Positions 9,331 through 17,298 of a stretch of 64,000 nt of DNA are shown one piece after another; positions within the stretch are counted from its first letter, which is position 1, and each line of letters opens with the position of its first letter. The stretch is from Aquisalimonas sp. 2447 (lineage in GTDB: Bacteria > Pseudomonadota > Gammaproteobacteria > Nitrococcales > Aquisalimonadaceae). The position numbers were made by a program, and so were the translations under genes. The stretch spans positions 1,704,501 through 1,768,500 of the forward strand of contig NZ_CP050695.1 of the NCBI RefSeq assembly GCF_012044895.1. Direction: 5' to 3'. The notes beneath the pieces are model-generated. The model saw nothing but the letters and a program-made list of their open reading frames with translations, was not told the origin of the DNA and made no database searches.

Positions 9331-10183
9331 TTGCACCTCGTCCCTGCCGGGACGGTGGCTGCGGTTGATCCTGCTGCTGGCGGTTGCTGTCATGCTGGCG
9401 GGCTGCAGCCGGCTGTTCTTTCTGCCGGAGTCCGGGCATCGCTGGGATCCGGCCACAGTGGGCATCGAGTATGAGGATGTCTGGTTCCAGGCGGAGGATG
9501 GTACCCGGTTGCACGGTTGGTTCCTGCCCGCGGAAGAGCCCCGCGGAACCATCGTGTTCCTGCATGGGAACGCCGAGAACATCAGCACCCACATCGGTGC
9601 CGTCCACTGGCTGCCGGATCGCGGCTACAACGTCTTCCTGCCGGACTATCGCGGCTTCGGCCTGTCCGAGGGGCGCCCGGACTTTCAGGGTGTCCACCTG
9701 GATGCGCGGGCGGCTCTGGAGCACGTTGCCGGCCGGGATGACGTGGAGGAGGGCACCCTGGTGGTGTTGGGGCAGAGCCTGGGTGGCTCGGTGGCTATCA
9801 CCACCGTTGCCCGCGAGGGCGAGGCCCACGGCGTCCAGGCGCTGATCGCTGACAGCGCATTCAGCAGCTATCGCGGCATCGCCCGGGAGAAATTCGGCGA
9901 AATCTGGCTGACCTGGCCGTTCCAGTGGCCGTTGAGCCTGGGTATCAGTGACCGGTTTGCTCCGGTGGACCACGTGCGTGATGTCAGTCCCATTCCCTTG
10001 TTGCTGATCGCGGGCGAGGAGGATGTCATCGTTCCGCCCCACCACAGCAGGGATCTCTACACTGCTGCCAGACCGCCGGTGGAGCTGTGGCGATTCCGCG
10101 ACGTTGGACACACCCAGGCATTCGCCCGGGCGGACGTGCGTGATGGCGTTGTCGCCTGGCTGGACGATACCCTCGACTTTTGA
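9317..10183 (+). CDS. Alpha/beta-hydrolase lipoprotein (YfhR/BEM46-like)
   Basis: Predicted membrane-anchored serine hydrolase of unknown substrate. The 288-residue product carries a lipoprotein signal with lipobox LAGC and lipidated Cys30. The hydrolase fold follows: oxyanion region FLHGNAEN, nucleophile elbow GQSLGG, acid in GEEDVIVPP and catalytic His in DVGHTQ. That is the full Ser-Asp-His set of the BEM46/YfhR group. ATG 9317 lies inside the end of the DUF4105 gene (14-bp overlap), so the two are co-translated and both act in the envelope. An Asp after the lipobox Cys is absent, favouring sorting to the outer membrane. Confidence 0.82.
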   Translation: MATSDCTSSLPGRWLRLILLLAVAVMLAGCSRLFFLPESGHRWDPATVGIEYEDVWFQAEDGTRLHGWFLPAEEPRGTIVFLHGNAENISTHIGAVHWLPDRGYNVFLPDYRGFGLSEGRPDFQGVHLDARAALEHVAGRDDVEEGTLVVLGQSLGGSVAITTVAREGEAHGVQALIADSAFSSYRGIAREKFGEIWLTWPFQWPLSLGISDRFAPVDHVRDVSPIPLLLIAGEEDVIVPPHHSRDLYTAARPPVELWRFRDVGHTQAFARADVRDGVVAWLDDTLDF

Positions 10184-10251
10184 CCCCCCGCCCGGTCTGG
10201 GTTTCAATGCGCACTTCCCGACACGCGAGTCACTGAAAAAGGACACTGGGC

Positions 10252-11076
10252 ATGTCTGCGCTGGGCCCGAGAGAGGTGGAGCCGGATGCCTGGAGCGAGT
10301 GGGTCCGGGAGGCGGTGCGATTGCTGCTGGGTCAGGCCGCCTGGACCGGTGCAGTGCTCGCCCTGGTGCTGCTGGTGTTCTATGCAGTGCACCAGCTGGA
10401 GTGGATGCCAGTGCGCCGCTTCAGCATGCTGCTGTGCCTGCCGCTGGCGTTGATGGTATTCATCCGTCTGGCATGGTTTGCCGACCATGGCCGCCGCGCG
10501 CGGGTGCATCAGCTCTTTCCCGGGAATACGGAGCTGCTGCTGGCGGTGGGATGTGCGGCGACGGTCATGGCCCTGCACGGGGGGCTGGCAACCATCCTGG
10601 ACCCACTGGCCGGCGGTTTCCGTGAGCTCGTGGAGCAGACCGGCCTGTGGAGTCCCGTGCGGGCGGATGGACTCCCGGCGGAGCCGCCCCTGCGGCAGAC
10701 GCTGCTCGGGCCGATCCTGATCCCGGGGGGGATTTTCGGCACCGCGCTCATGGCCATGCTGCTGGTCCTGCTGGCCTTCGGTCAGTGGTTTCTGCTGCCC
10801 ATGACGGTGCTGCACCATCCACCGCTGCCCCCGGCCATGGGCATGGGTCCCAGGGCCTACGCCATGAACCCCGTCCCCATGCTGGGAGTGACGGGTCTGC
10901 TGATGATCGCTGCGGGGCTGCTCGCCGCCAGCGCCGGGTGGTTATTCATCCTGTTTGTCCCGTTCTTCGGGGCGCTAATGTACGTGTCCTATCGCGATGT
11001 GTTCCTGGGCAGGGAATCCGATGCCCCGGAGCCCGTGGAAGCAGAGGAGGAAGTTGGCGAAGAATGGCAGACGTGA
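10252..11076 (+). CDS. Polytopic membrane protein of unknown function (274 aa)
   Basis: I do not recognise the family. The product has a short cytosolic-looking N-terminus, then about five to six hydrophobic segments (residues about 28-48, 58-76, 95-112, 155-190, 205-250) and an acidic C-tail (EPVEAEEEVGEEW). A Pro/Met-rich loop (HHPPLPPAMGMGPRAYAMNPVPM) sits between the last helices. The gene is 68 bp after the hydrolase gene and its 3' end overlaps rsmF by 13 bp, so it lies within an operon of envelope genes ending in an rRNA methyltransferase. No catalytic motif was seen. Confidence 0.6.
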   Translation: MSALGPREVEPDAWSEWVREAVRLLLGQAAWTGAVLALVLLVFYAVHQLEWMPVRRFSMLLCLPLALMVFIRLAWFADHGRRARVHQLFPGNTELLLAVGCAATVMALHGGLATILDPLAGGFRELVEQTGLWSPVRADGLPAEPPLRQTLLGPILIPGGIFGTALMAMLLVLLAFGQWFLLPMTVLHHPPLPPAMGMGPRAYAMNPVPMLGVTGLLMIAAGLLAASAGWLFILFVPFFGALMYVSYRDVFLGRESDAPEPVEAEEEVGEEWQT

Positions 11077-12554
11077 CGACTCCCTGTGCGACGCTGCAAC
11101 CCGACCGGGAAACCCTGGCCCGGCGCCTGTGCGAGCGCTATGCCAGCATCGTGGATGACCCCGAGGCGCTGATCGCTGCGCTGCTGCGGCCGCTGCCGTC
11201 CACTCTCTGGGCCAATCCCCGGCGTCTGTCCCGGGAGGAGTTGCAGGCCATTCTGGCGGCGGACGGGATTGCGTCGACGCCGCTGCCATGGTCCAGCCAC
11301 GGCCTGCGCCTGTCGGAAGGTGCGCGCCCCGGGCGCCACTGGGGCTTCCTTGCCGGGTTGTTCCAGGTGCAGGAAGAAGCCTCCATGCTGCCGGTGGAGT
11401 TCCTGGACCCGCATCCCGGTGAACGCGTGCTGGATCTCTGCGCGGCACCGGGGAACAAGACTGCGCAGATCGCCCTGGCCATGGCCAACCGCGGCACCGT
11501 CATGGCCAACGATCTCAAGAAGGGGCGCCTCGCCGCCCTGCGCCAGACCATCAAGCGCCTGGGGCTGCTGAACGTGGCCATCACCTGCCAGGACGGTCAG
11601 GCCATCGGTGCCCGCGCCGGTGGCTTCGACCGGGTGCTGGTGGATGCGCCCTGCACCTGCGAAGGGACCTTTCGCAAAGTGACCCAGCCCACCATCAGCG
11701 ACGCGGGGTTCCGCAGCCGGCGCGCGGCGGTCCAGCTCAGGCTGCTGGAGCGCGCCCTGCGCCTCACCCGGCCGGGCGGTCGCATCGTTTACTCCACCTG
11801 TACCCTGGCGCCGGAGGAGAACGAAGCCGTGGTGGATACGCTGCTGCACCGCTACCCGGGCGATGTGCGCCTGCTGCCGGCACGCCTGCCCGGGCTGGAC
11901 GGGGCGGCCGGGTTGACCGGATGGCAGGGGCGAACATTCGATCCGTCCCTGGCGGACACCCTGCGCCTGTGGCCGCACCACAACGACACCGGTGGCTTCT
12001 TCGTTGCCGTGCTGGAACGCTCGGCCGGCGCCCCTGTCATCCGCGACCCGGCCTGGTTCCGGCCTCCGGAGGAGGCGCGGGAGTGGCTGCAACCGCTCAC
12101 CGATCGCTTCGGCATTGCCGCTTCCGCGTTCCAGGGGGTGGTTCCGGTGAAGCGCGGCAACAAGCACCTGCATCTGGCACCGGAGGATCACCGTTACCCC
12201 GAGGCACCCGCTCCGGTCATGCTCGGTCTGCCCGCGGTCCGCCGGCGCAGCCTGCCGGTGAAGCCCACCACCGCGGCAGCCATGCTGTACGGGCACGCTG
12301 CGGTGCGCAACTGCCTGGGCCTGGACACCGCCCAGGCGCAGGCCCATCTGGATCGGGAGGTCATTTTTCCCCGGCGCGAACAGCTCGGCGATTGCACTGG
12401 GCCGGGGTATGTGGTGCTGCGCTATCGCGGCTACACCCTGGGCCTGGGCCAGTTGATCTACGACCGGGAGACCGGCAAGCCCAGAATCTTGAGTCTGATG
12501 CCCAAGGCCTGGGCTAAGGACGCCGCCACACTCACTCCTGAAGAAGGTGGGTGA
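11064..12554 (+). CDS. rsmF: 16S rRNA m5C methyltransferase (RsmF/NOL1-NOP2-Sun family)
   Basis: S-adenosylmethionine-dependent RNA cytosine-C5 methyltransferase; by length (496 aa) and C-terminal domain it fits RsmF, which methylates C1407 of 16S rRNA. Visible are the SAM motif VLDLCAAPGNKTAQIA (near residue 128), the nucleophile region DAPCTCEGT and the general motif YSTCTLAPEENEAVV. The second half contains a PUA-like tail (GYTLGLGQLIYDRE). The DAPCTCEG sequence differs from the DAPCSGEG of E. coli RsmF by having two cysteines. ATG 11064 overlaps the upstream membrane-protein gene. A fixed RsmF assignment over another Sun-family member is likely but not certain. Confidence 0.78.
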   Translation: MADVTTPCATLQPDRETLARRLCERYASIVDDPEALIAALLRPLPSTLWANPRRLSREELQAILAADGIASTPLPWSSHGLRLSEGARPGRHWGFLAGLFQVQEEASMLPVEFLDPHPGERVLDLCAAPGNKTAQIALAMANRGTVMANDLKKGRLAALRQTIKRLGLLNVAITCQDGQAIGARAGGFDRVLVDAPCTCEGTFRKVTQPTISDAGFRSRRAAVQLRLLERALRLTRPGGRIVYSTCTLAPEENEAVVDTLLHRYPGDVRLLPARLPGLDGAAGLTGWQGRTFDPSLADTLRLWPHHNDTGGFFVAVLERSAGAPVIRDPAWFRPPEEAREWLQPLTDRFGIAASAFQGVVPVKRGNKHLHLAPEDHRYPEAPAPVMLGLPAVRRRSLPVKPTTAAAMLYGHAAVRNCLGLDTAQAQAHLDREVIFPRREQLGDCTGPGYVVLRYRGYTLGLGQLIYDRETGKPRILSLMPKAWAKDAATLTPEEGG

Positions 12555-12741
12555 TGGGGCGCTCATGAACTCCAGGTGCCCACCCGACGCATGGCTCCCC
12601 ATTCGTGGCGGCGCCTATTCGTCAGAGTGGTTGTCGCCTGTTGCTGCTCCGGCATTGGGGCGTACGTTATCAATCCTGCACCCGTTCTCCTACGGCACCG
12701 TTCACAATTCCCGGCAGGCTCCGGGCGTGGGCGGGGGAGGC
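12555..12741. other. Gene-free spacer before the leader promoter
   Basis: About 190 bp between the rsmF stop and the promoter-like boxes of the leader. I see no coding frame with support, no terminator for rsmF with a T-run, and no repeat. Confidence 0.4.
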
Positions 12742-12770
12742 TTGCGCGCGGGTGGCGCGGGTGCTAGTTT
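12742..12770 (+). promoter_or_regulatory. Candidate sigma70-type promoter producing a leaderless leader-peptide mRNA
   Basis: TTGCGC at 12742-12747, a 17-bp spacer and TAGTTT at 12765-12770. The match to consensus is moderate (3 of 6 in each box), but the spacing is ideal and transcription starting 7 bp after the -10 box would begin on the A of the leader ATG at 12777. No Shine-Dalgarno precedes that ATG, consistent with a leaderless mRNA. Confidence 0.4.
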
Positions 12771-12776
12771 GCGACC

Positions 12777-12875
12777 ATGAAGACGTACGGCCATCACTCC
12801 TATTGGCGCGCCGACTGGCGATTTAGCGGCCCGGGTCTCGTGGACCGCTCCGGGAGGGATGTGCCCCTGTGTTGA
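12777..12875 (+). CDS. Aromatic/His-rich leader peptide (32 aa), putative attenuator peptide
   Basis: The short frame reads MKTYGHHSYWRADWRF, then SGPGLVDRSGRDVPLC and a TGA at 12873. Within residues 4-16 it has Tyr4, His6, His7, Tyr9, Trp10, Trp14 and Phe16, a density of aromatic and His codons typical of attenuator leader peptides such as TrpL, PheL and HisL. The stop is 32 bp before a perfect intrinsic terminator (12908-12942), and the pheS-like gene begins 35 bp after that. Bases 12830-12840, just past the aromatic codons, can pair with 12923-12933 in the terminator, giving an antiterminator. Ribosome stalling at Trp or Tyr codons would leave this segment free. Which amino acid is sensed is unresolved. 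Confidence 0.6.
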   Translation: MKTYGHHSYWRADWRFSGPGLVDRSGRDVPLC

Positions 12876-12907
12876 TGCCAACCATCTGAACAGGTGATTG
12901 CCACCAG

Positions 12908-12942
12908 AAACGCCCCCGGAGCCGAGGCCCGGGGGCGTTTTT
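12908..12942 (+). terminator. Intrinsic terminator in the leader (attenuator)
   Basis: AAACGCCCCCGG (12908-12919) pairs perfectly with CCGGGGGCGTTT (12929-12940) around a nine-base loop, and the T-run continues to 12942. A competing pairing between 12830-12840 (CCCGGGTCTCG) and 12923-12933 (CGAGGCCCGGG), ten Watson-Crick pairs and one G-U, would disrupt it. The position between a short leader ORF and a structural gene is the classic attenuator layout. Confidence 0.8.
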
Positions 12943-12977
12943 CGTTGGTGGCGGCAGTAACGGAAGAGAACAGACGT

Positions 12978-13622
12978 ATGAGTGACGACGGACAACGAAC
13001 GGAGGCCCTGCGCACGTTGCTGGAGCGCCGTGACCTGACGGACCCGGCCCAGGGGAGACACTCCATGCAGGAGCTGGTGGCACGCCTTTGCAACGCGGTG
13101 GACGGACGCCGACACCGGTCTCTGCGCACCCCGCCTTTGGTGCCGGCGGCCCAGGGCTGGAAAGCGCGGCACGCCACCACGGAGACGGTGCTGGCAGCCC
13201 TGCCGGACCTGGTCGCGGAAGAGCAGGATGGACTGCTGCTGAGCTGTGCCGGGGTGGTGTGCGGCAATCGTCAGCAGGACGCAACCGTGCTGGTGGCCCA
13301 TCAGCTGGACTGCTGGATCCTTGGTGAGCGTGCATCCACCGTGCTCTCGGGCGCAGTGGGCGGTGCCATGGCCGCGGCATTGCCGGGAGTGTCCTACCGC
13401 CTGCTACCGCAGCGTGACAGTCGCATCGGCCCGGGTTTCCGGGTGGACGTCCTGACTGACGGGCAGTGGCAGGAAGTGGGCCTTTGCGGCTTGCTGGAAG
13501 ACGAGGCCGCGGTTGCCGCCGGCTTCAGTCTGATGCTGGAGCCGTTGCTGGCCGTGGCGCCCTGGGTCGATTACGCACCGGCGGCCGGGATGACGCAGAC
13601 GGTGACCTCTTCACGGTCGTGA
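12978..13622 (+). CDS. Degenerate class II aminoacyl-tRNA synthetase-like protein (PheRS-alpha-like pseudo-enzyme)
   Basis: The 214-residue product follows the order of motifs of the PheRS alpha catalytic core. LSCAGVVCGNRQQDATVLVA then HQLD matches the motif 2 region (GRVYRxDxxDATHxxxFHQ) but both motif 2 arginines are lost (to Val and Gly). LPGVSYRLLPQ and FRVDV match LEVRFRPS and AEVDV; WQEVGLCGLL matches WLEVLGCGMV; AAGFSLMLEPL matches the motif 3 region (GFAFGMGxERL) with the catalytic Arg replaced by Pro. It has no N-terminal coiled coil and is shorter than PheS (about 330). Aminoacylation is therefore unlikely; a tRNA- or amino-acid-binding role is inferred. It sits behind an attenuator-like leader and its 3' end overlaps rlmM antisense by 52 bp. 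Confidence 0.65.
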   Translation: MSDDGQRTEALRTLLERRDLTDPAQGRHSMQELVARLCNAVDGRRHRSLRTPPLVPAAQGWKARHATTETVLAALPDLVAEEQDGLLLSCAGVVCGNRQQDATVLVAHQLDCWILGERASTVLSGAVGGAMAAALPGVSYRLLPQRDSRIGPGFRVDVLTDGQWQEVGLCGLLEDEAAVAAGFSLMLEPLLAVAPWVDYAPAAGMTQTVTSSRS

Positions 13623-14659
13623 TAGAGCTGCTTGCAGCGGACGTCCATGGCCCGGTCGGCCCGCATCAGTTCGTTGCGCAGCCGCTCCAGACCGTCCCGC
13701 ACCGTGGCATAGCGCTGTTTCATGGGCAGTTTCAGGTTGAACACCGCCTGGCGGCAGTCACCGCGGGCCAGCCAGCGCCCCATGAGCGGCAGAATGCGCG
13801 ACGGCTGCTCCACCATGTCACAGACCAGCCAGTCCACCGGTGTCTCCGGGCGAAAGCGGAAGCCGTCCTCGCGGCGATGCTCCACCAGGTCCGAGTGCAT
13901 CAGATCAGCGTCCATGGGGCCATTGTCCACGGCGGTGACGTGCATGCCCCGGCGCACCAGCTGCCATGTCCAGCCGCCGGGGGCGGCACCCAGATCCACC
14001 GCGGTACCGCCGGGGCGCAGGAGGCGTTCCCGCTCGCGCTCGTCCAGCAGCGTCACTAGCGCCTCCTCCAGCTTGAGAGTGGAGCGGCTGGGCGCCTGCC
14101 CGGGCATGCGCAGCCGCGGGATGCCGAGATGCCAGGGCGAGCTGTTGGCCACCGGGGTGATGCCCGGGAAGACAGTGGCGGAATCGGTGAACAGCAAGTG
14201 CAGGCGATGTCCGGCATCGGGCCGCAGGGCACCGGTCCGGTCCAGCGCGGCCTCCAGGGTACGGCCGAACCCCCGGCAGAACCGCGATAGCGCCTTGCCC
14301 TCGTTGGTATCGGGATACTCCAGCATCACGTCGGCGAACGGCCCCTGATCGGGCAGCGCGTCCAGCAACGGGGCCAGTCGGTCTTCCGGGGGCAGGTCAC
14401 GCAGCCAGCCACTGCCGGCCAGCCACTGGCGCACGAACATCAGCGCCTTGAACTCCAGTCGCAGCAGGAGCGGCCACAGGGGCGTCCCGTCGGCGCTGTG
14501 GAGTTCCACCAGACCGGTGCCGGCATGGGTGCGGCAGTAACCTGCCAGGCCTGCCTCGGCAGTGCGCTCGGTGAGCTCCGCCGCGGCGTCGTTTTCGAAG
14601 CCGGTGCGGGTATAGGCCAGCAGGGCGGCGCTCTGGTCCCAAGGGTGGATGGTTGGCAT
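13571..14659 (-). CDS. rlmM: 23S rRNA 2'-O-ribose methyltransferase RlmM (C2498)
   Basis: Methylates the 2'-hydroxyl of C2498 of 23S rRNA using SAM. The 362-residue product (E. coli RlmM 366) has the N-terminal THUMP-like part and a Rossmann methyltransferase domain from about residue 205: VDLGAAPGGWTWQL (SAM binding), then VDWLVCDMVEQPSR with the catalytic Asp, and VFNLKLPMKQRY with the catalytic Lys. The ATG at 14659 gives MPTIHPWDQSAALL; the open frame continues upstream antisense to the slipin but without coding character. It is convergent with the pheS-like gene and overlaps it by 52 bp. Confidence 0.95.
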   Translation of the reverse strand: MPTIHPWDQSAALLAYTRTGFENDAAAELTERTAEAGLAGYCRTHAGTGLVELHSADGTPLWPLLLRLEFKALMFVRQWLAGSGWLRDLPPEDRLAPLLDALPDQGPFADVMLEYPDTNEGKALSRFCRGFGRTLEAALDRTGALRPDAGHRLHLLFTDSATVFPGITPVANSSPWHLGIPRLRMPGQAPSRSTLKLEEALVTLLDERERERLLRPGGTAVDLGAAPGGWTWQLVRRGMHVTAVDNGPMDADLMHSDLVEHRREDGFRFRPETPVDWLVCDMVEQPSRILPLMGRWLARGDCRQAVFNLKLPMKQRYATVRDGLERLRNELMRADRAMDVRCKQLYHDREEVTVCVIPAAGA

Positions 14660-14807
14660 AGCGGCATTGTACGCACCTCGCCCCGCAGTCGCAGGGTGTT
14701 TCTGACAGGCGTCGGAAGCAGCTATGCTGAACCTTGTGCGTATCGAGATGCCCATAGAGGGGCGTCGCCTTGAGAACACGAACCCGCGAATCAGCAAGGA
14801 GAAGTTT

Positions 14808-15617
14808 ATGGAGACCATTCTACTTATTGTCGGCGCGGCGCTGGTCGCGTTGGTGGCCTCGGCCATCCGCGTCCTGCGCGAGTACGAGCGTGGCGTCATT
14901 TTCCAGCTCGGGCGCTTCTGGAGCGTCAAGGGGCCGGGTCTGATCCTGGTCATCCCCCTGATCCAGCAGATGGTCCGGGTCGACCTGCGCACGGTGGTCA
15001 TGGACGTCCCCAGCCAGGACGTGATTTCCAAGGATAACGTGTCTGTCGGCGTCAATGCCGTTATCTATTTCCGCGTGGTGGACCCGCAGCGGTCGGTGAT
15101 CAACGTCGAGGACTTCTTCGCGGCCACCAGTCAGCTGGCACAGACGACGCTGCGCTCGGTGCTGGGTAAGCATGATCTGGACGAGATGCTCCAGGAACGT
15201 GACCGGCTTAACCAGGACATCCAGGAGATCCTGGACGAGCACACCGACGCCTGGGGCGTGAAGGTGGCCAACGTCGAGATCAAGCACGTGGACGTGGACG
15301 AGAGCATGATCCGCGCCATTGCCCAGCAGGCGGAGGCGGAGCGCAGTCGGCGTGCGAAGATCATTCACGCCGAGGGCGAAATGCAGGCGGCGCAGAAGCT
15401 CCAGGATGCCGCTAACATCCTCTCCCAGAACTCCCAGGCCATCCAGTTGCGCTATCTGCAGACGCTGCAGAGCATTGGCCAGGATCAGAACTCCACGGTG
15501 GTCTTCCCGGTACCGCTGGATATGCTGAACTCCATGGGGGATTTCCTGAAGAAGAGCACCGAGAAGGCGGCCGAGGGCACCAGCGGCAATGGTGGCGGTA
15601 CCGGAACCGGCGGCTGA
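14808..15617 (+). CDS. Slipin / SPFH (band 7) membrane protein
   Basis: Stomatin-family membrane scaffold. The 269-residue product has one N-terminal membrane segment (residues 4-22) followed directly by the band-7 domain: [34 protein letters not shown]-type [18 protein letters not shown], and a coiled-coil region with [18 protein letters not shown]. The C-tail is Gly/Thr-rich. AAGGAG precedes ATG 14808. Slipins usually pair with an NfeD protein; none is adjacent here. The stop lies 29 bp inside xerD, so translation of xerD is probably coupled to it. Confidence 0.9.
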   Translation: METILLIVGAALVALVASAIRVLREYERGVIFQLGRFWSVKGPGLILVIPLIQQMVRVDLRTVVMDVPSQDVISKDNVSVGVNAVIYFRVVDPQRSVINVEDFFAATSQLAQTTLRSVLGKHDLDEMLQERDRLNQDIQEILDEHTDAWGVKVANVEIKHVDVDESMIRAIAQQAEAERSRRAKIIHAEGEMQAAQKLQDAANILSQNSQAIQLRYLQTLQSIGQDQNSTVVFPVPLDMLNSMGDFLKKSTEKAAEGTSGNGGGTGTGG

Positions 15618-16509
15618 GCCTGCGGGGGCGGGGCGCATCGAGGCCTTCCTCGATGCGCTCTGGCTCGAGCGTGGTCTCAGCGAGAGCACGCTGCGGGCCT
15701 ATCGCACCGACTTGCTTGCCTTCGCCGCATGGCAGGAGCGTCGGGGCGGTGCACTGGAGGCCGCCGATCGTGCCGCCGTGCTGGGTTATCTGGCCGAGCG
15801 CGTCCAGGCTGGAGCGCGGCCGCGCAGCACCGCCCGTCTGCTCTCCAGTCTGCGCCGCTTCTACGGCTGGTTGCTGCGCGAGGGCGGTATCAGCAGTGAC
15901 CCCACGGCGGACGTGCAGTCGCCGCGAACCGGGCAGTCCCTGCCTGCGGCGCTCACCGAGTCCGACGTGGAGGCGTTGCTGGCGGCGCCGGAAATCGATG
16001 ATCCCGTGGGGCTGCGCGACCGTGCCATGCTGGAGGTGCTCTATGCCTCTGGCCTGCGTGTATCCGAACTTGTTGCGTTGACCCTGTCTCAGGTCAACAC
16101 CCGCCAGGGTGTCGTGCGCATCGTGGGCAAGGGCAATCGTGAGCGCCTGGTGCCGCTGGGGGAGACCGCCCTGGACTGGATGGAGCGCTACCAACGCGAG
16201 GCGCGCCCCGTGCTGCTCCGCCGCCGCCTGTGCGACACCGTGTTCCTCACGGCGCGGGGAGCGGGCATGACCCGCCAGGCCTTCTGGTACCGCATACGTC
16301 GCCACGCCGTCACCGCCGGCATCACCAAGCCGTTGTCCCCGCACACCCTGCGGCACTCGTTCGCCACCCACTTGCTGAACCATGGCGCTGACCTGCGCGT
16401 GGTACAGTTGTTACTCGGCCATAGCGACCTGTCCACGACGCAGATCTACACCCATGTGGCGCGACAGCGGCTGCAGGACTTGCATGCCGCACATCATCCC
16501 CGTGGTTGA
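15589..16509 (+). CDS. xerD: Tyrosine recombinase XerD
   Basis: Site-specific recombinase that, with XerC, resolves chromosome dimers at dif under FtsK control. The 306-residue product has a SAM-like N-terminal core-binding domain (residues 15-105) and a catalytic domain with the full residue set: Arg157 (GLRVSE), Lys181 (GKGNRE), His252 and Arg255 (HTLRHSF), His278 ([10 protein letters not shown]) and the nucleophile Tyr287 (IYTHV). The sequence fits XerD better than XerC. ATG 15589 lies within the slipin 3' end. dsbC follows 41 bp later with its own ribosome binding site, an order xerD-dsbC also seen in other gammaproteobacteria. Confidence 0.93.
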   Translation: MVAVPEPAAEPAGAGRIEAFLDALWLERGLSESTLRAYRTDLLAFAAWQERRGGALEAADRAAVLGYLAERVQAGARPRSTARLLSSLRRFYGWLLREGGISSDPTADVQSPRTGQSLPAALTESDVEALLAAPEIDDPVGLRDRAMLEVLYASGLRVSELVALTLSQVNTRQGVVRIVGKGNRERLVPLGETALDWMERYQREARPVLLRRRLCDTVFLTARGAGMTRQAFWYRIRRHAVTAGITKPLSPHTLRHSFATHLLNHGADLRVVQLLLGHSDLSTTQIYTHVARQRLQDLHAAHHPRG

Positions 16510-16550
16510 GGTAGCCGATCCGATCACCAGGAAACAAAGGAGCTCCGCGT

Positions 16551-17279
16551 TTGTCTCGTCTCATCGTGTTGACCGTCATGCTTGCCCTTGCCAGCGCCTT
16601 TCAAGGTGCCGTTGCCGATGACCTGGATGCGGTCACCGAGCGCATCACCGAACGCCTGCAGACCATGGACCCGGACCTGGTGCCGGATCGCGTCGAGGAG
16701 ACGCCGCTGGACGGCATCTATCTCATCGTCGTCCAGGGGCAGGTGGCGTACATGTCCGCCGATGGGCGCTACCTGATCCAGGGCGATGTCATGGACCTGG
16801 ATAGCCGCCGCGCGCTCTCCGATGCGGTACAGGGCGACATGCGCCGGGATCAGCTCGAGGAGCACGGCGAAGGCAACATGGTCGTGTATTCGCCGGAGGG
16901 TGACGTGCGCCACTCGGTGACCGTGTTCACCGATATTGATTGCCCGTATTGCCGGCAGATGCATGCCCGCATGGATGAGTATCTGGATAAGGGCATCGAG
17001 ATTCGCTACGTGCAGATGCCCAGGGCCGGTGTCGATACCGGCTCATACCGCAAGGCCGTCAGCGTATGGTGTGCCGACGACCGCAACGCCGCCATGGATC
17101 GCGCCAAGGCGGGCGAAAGCATGGAACAGCGCGAGTGCGACAATCCCGTTGCCGACCAGCTGGATCTCGCCCGTTCGTTGGGAATCAATGCAACACCGAC
17201 CATCGTCGCGGAAGACGGCACGGTGTTTCAGGGCATGGTGTCACCGGATGACCTACAGGGGCGGCTGGAGGACCTGTGA
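16551..17279 (+). CDS. dsbC: Thiol:disulfide interchange protein DsbC
   Basis: Periplasmic disulfide isomerase that reshuffles wrong disulfides and is kept reduced by DsbD. The 242-residue product has a Sec signal (cleavage near residue 22, GAVADD), an N-terminal dimerisation domain to about residue 90, and a thioredoxin-fold domain with the active site FTDIDCPYCRQMH (Cys131, Cys134). A structural pair Cys174 (VWC) and Cys196 (REC) matches E. coli DsbC. The cis-Pro loop is ATPTIV. The start is TTG at 16551, supported by AAAGGAG eight bases upstream. It is last in the slipin-xerD-dsbC group. Confidence 0.94.
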   Translation: MSRLIVLTVMLALASAFQGAVADDLDAVTERITERLQTMDPDLVPDRVEETPLDGIYLIVVQGQVAYMSADGRYLIQGDVMDLDSRRALSDAVQGDMRRDQLEEHGEGNMVVYSPEGDVRHSVTVFTDIDCPYCRQMHARMDEYLDKGIEIRYVQMPRAGVDTGSYRKAVSVWCADDRNAAMDRAKAGESMEQRECDNPVADQLDLARSLGINATPTIVAEDGTVFQGMVSPDDLQGRLEDL

Positions 17280-17298
17280 GGACGCACGGGTGTCAGCA

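Noticed and set aside
10989-12602. 537-codon open frame on the minus strand opposite rsmF
   Set aside because: Antisense shadow; RsmF motifs on the plus strand are unambiguous.
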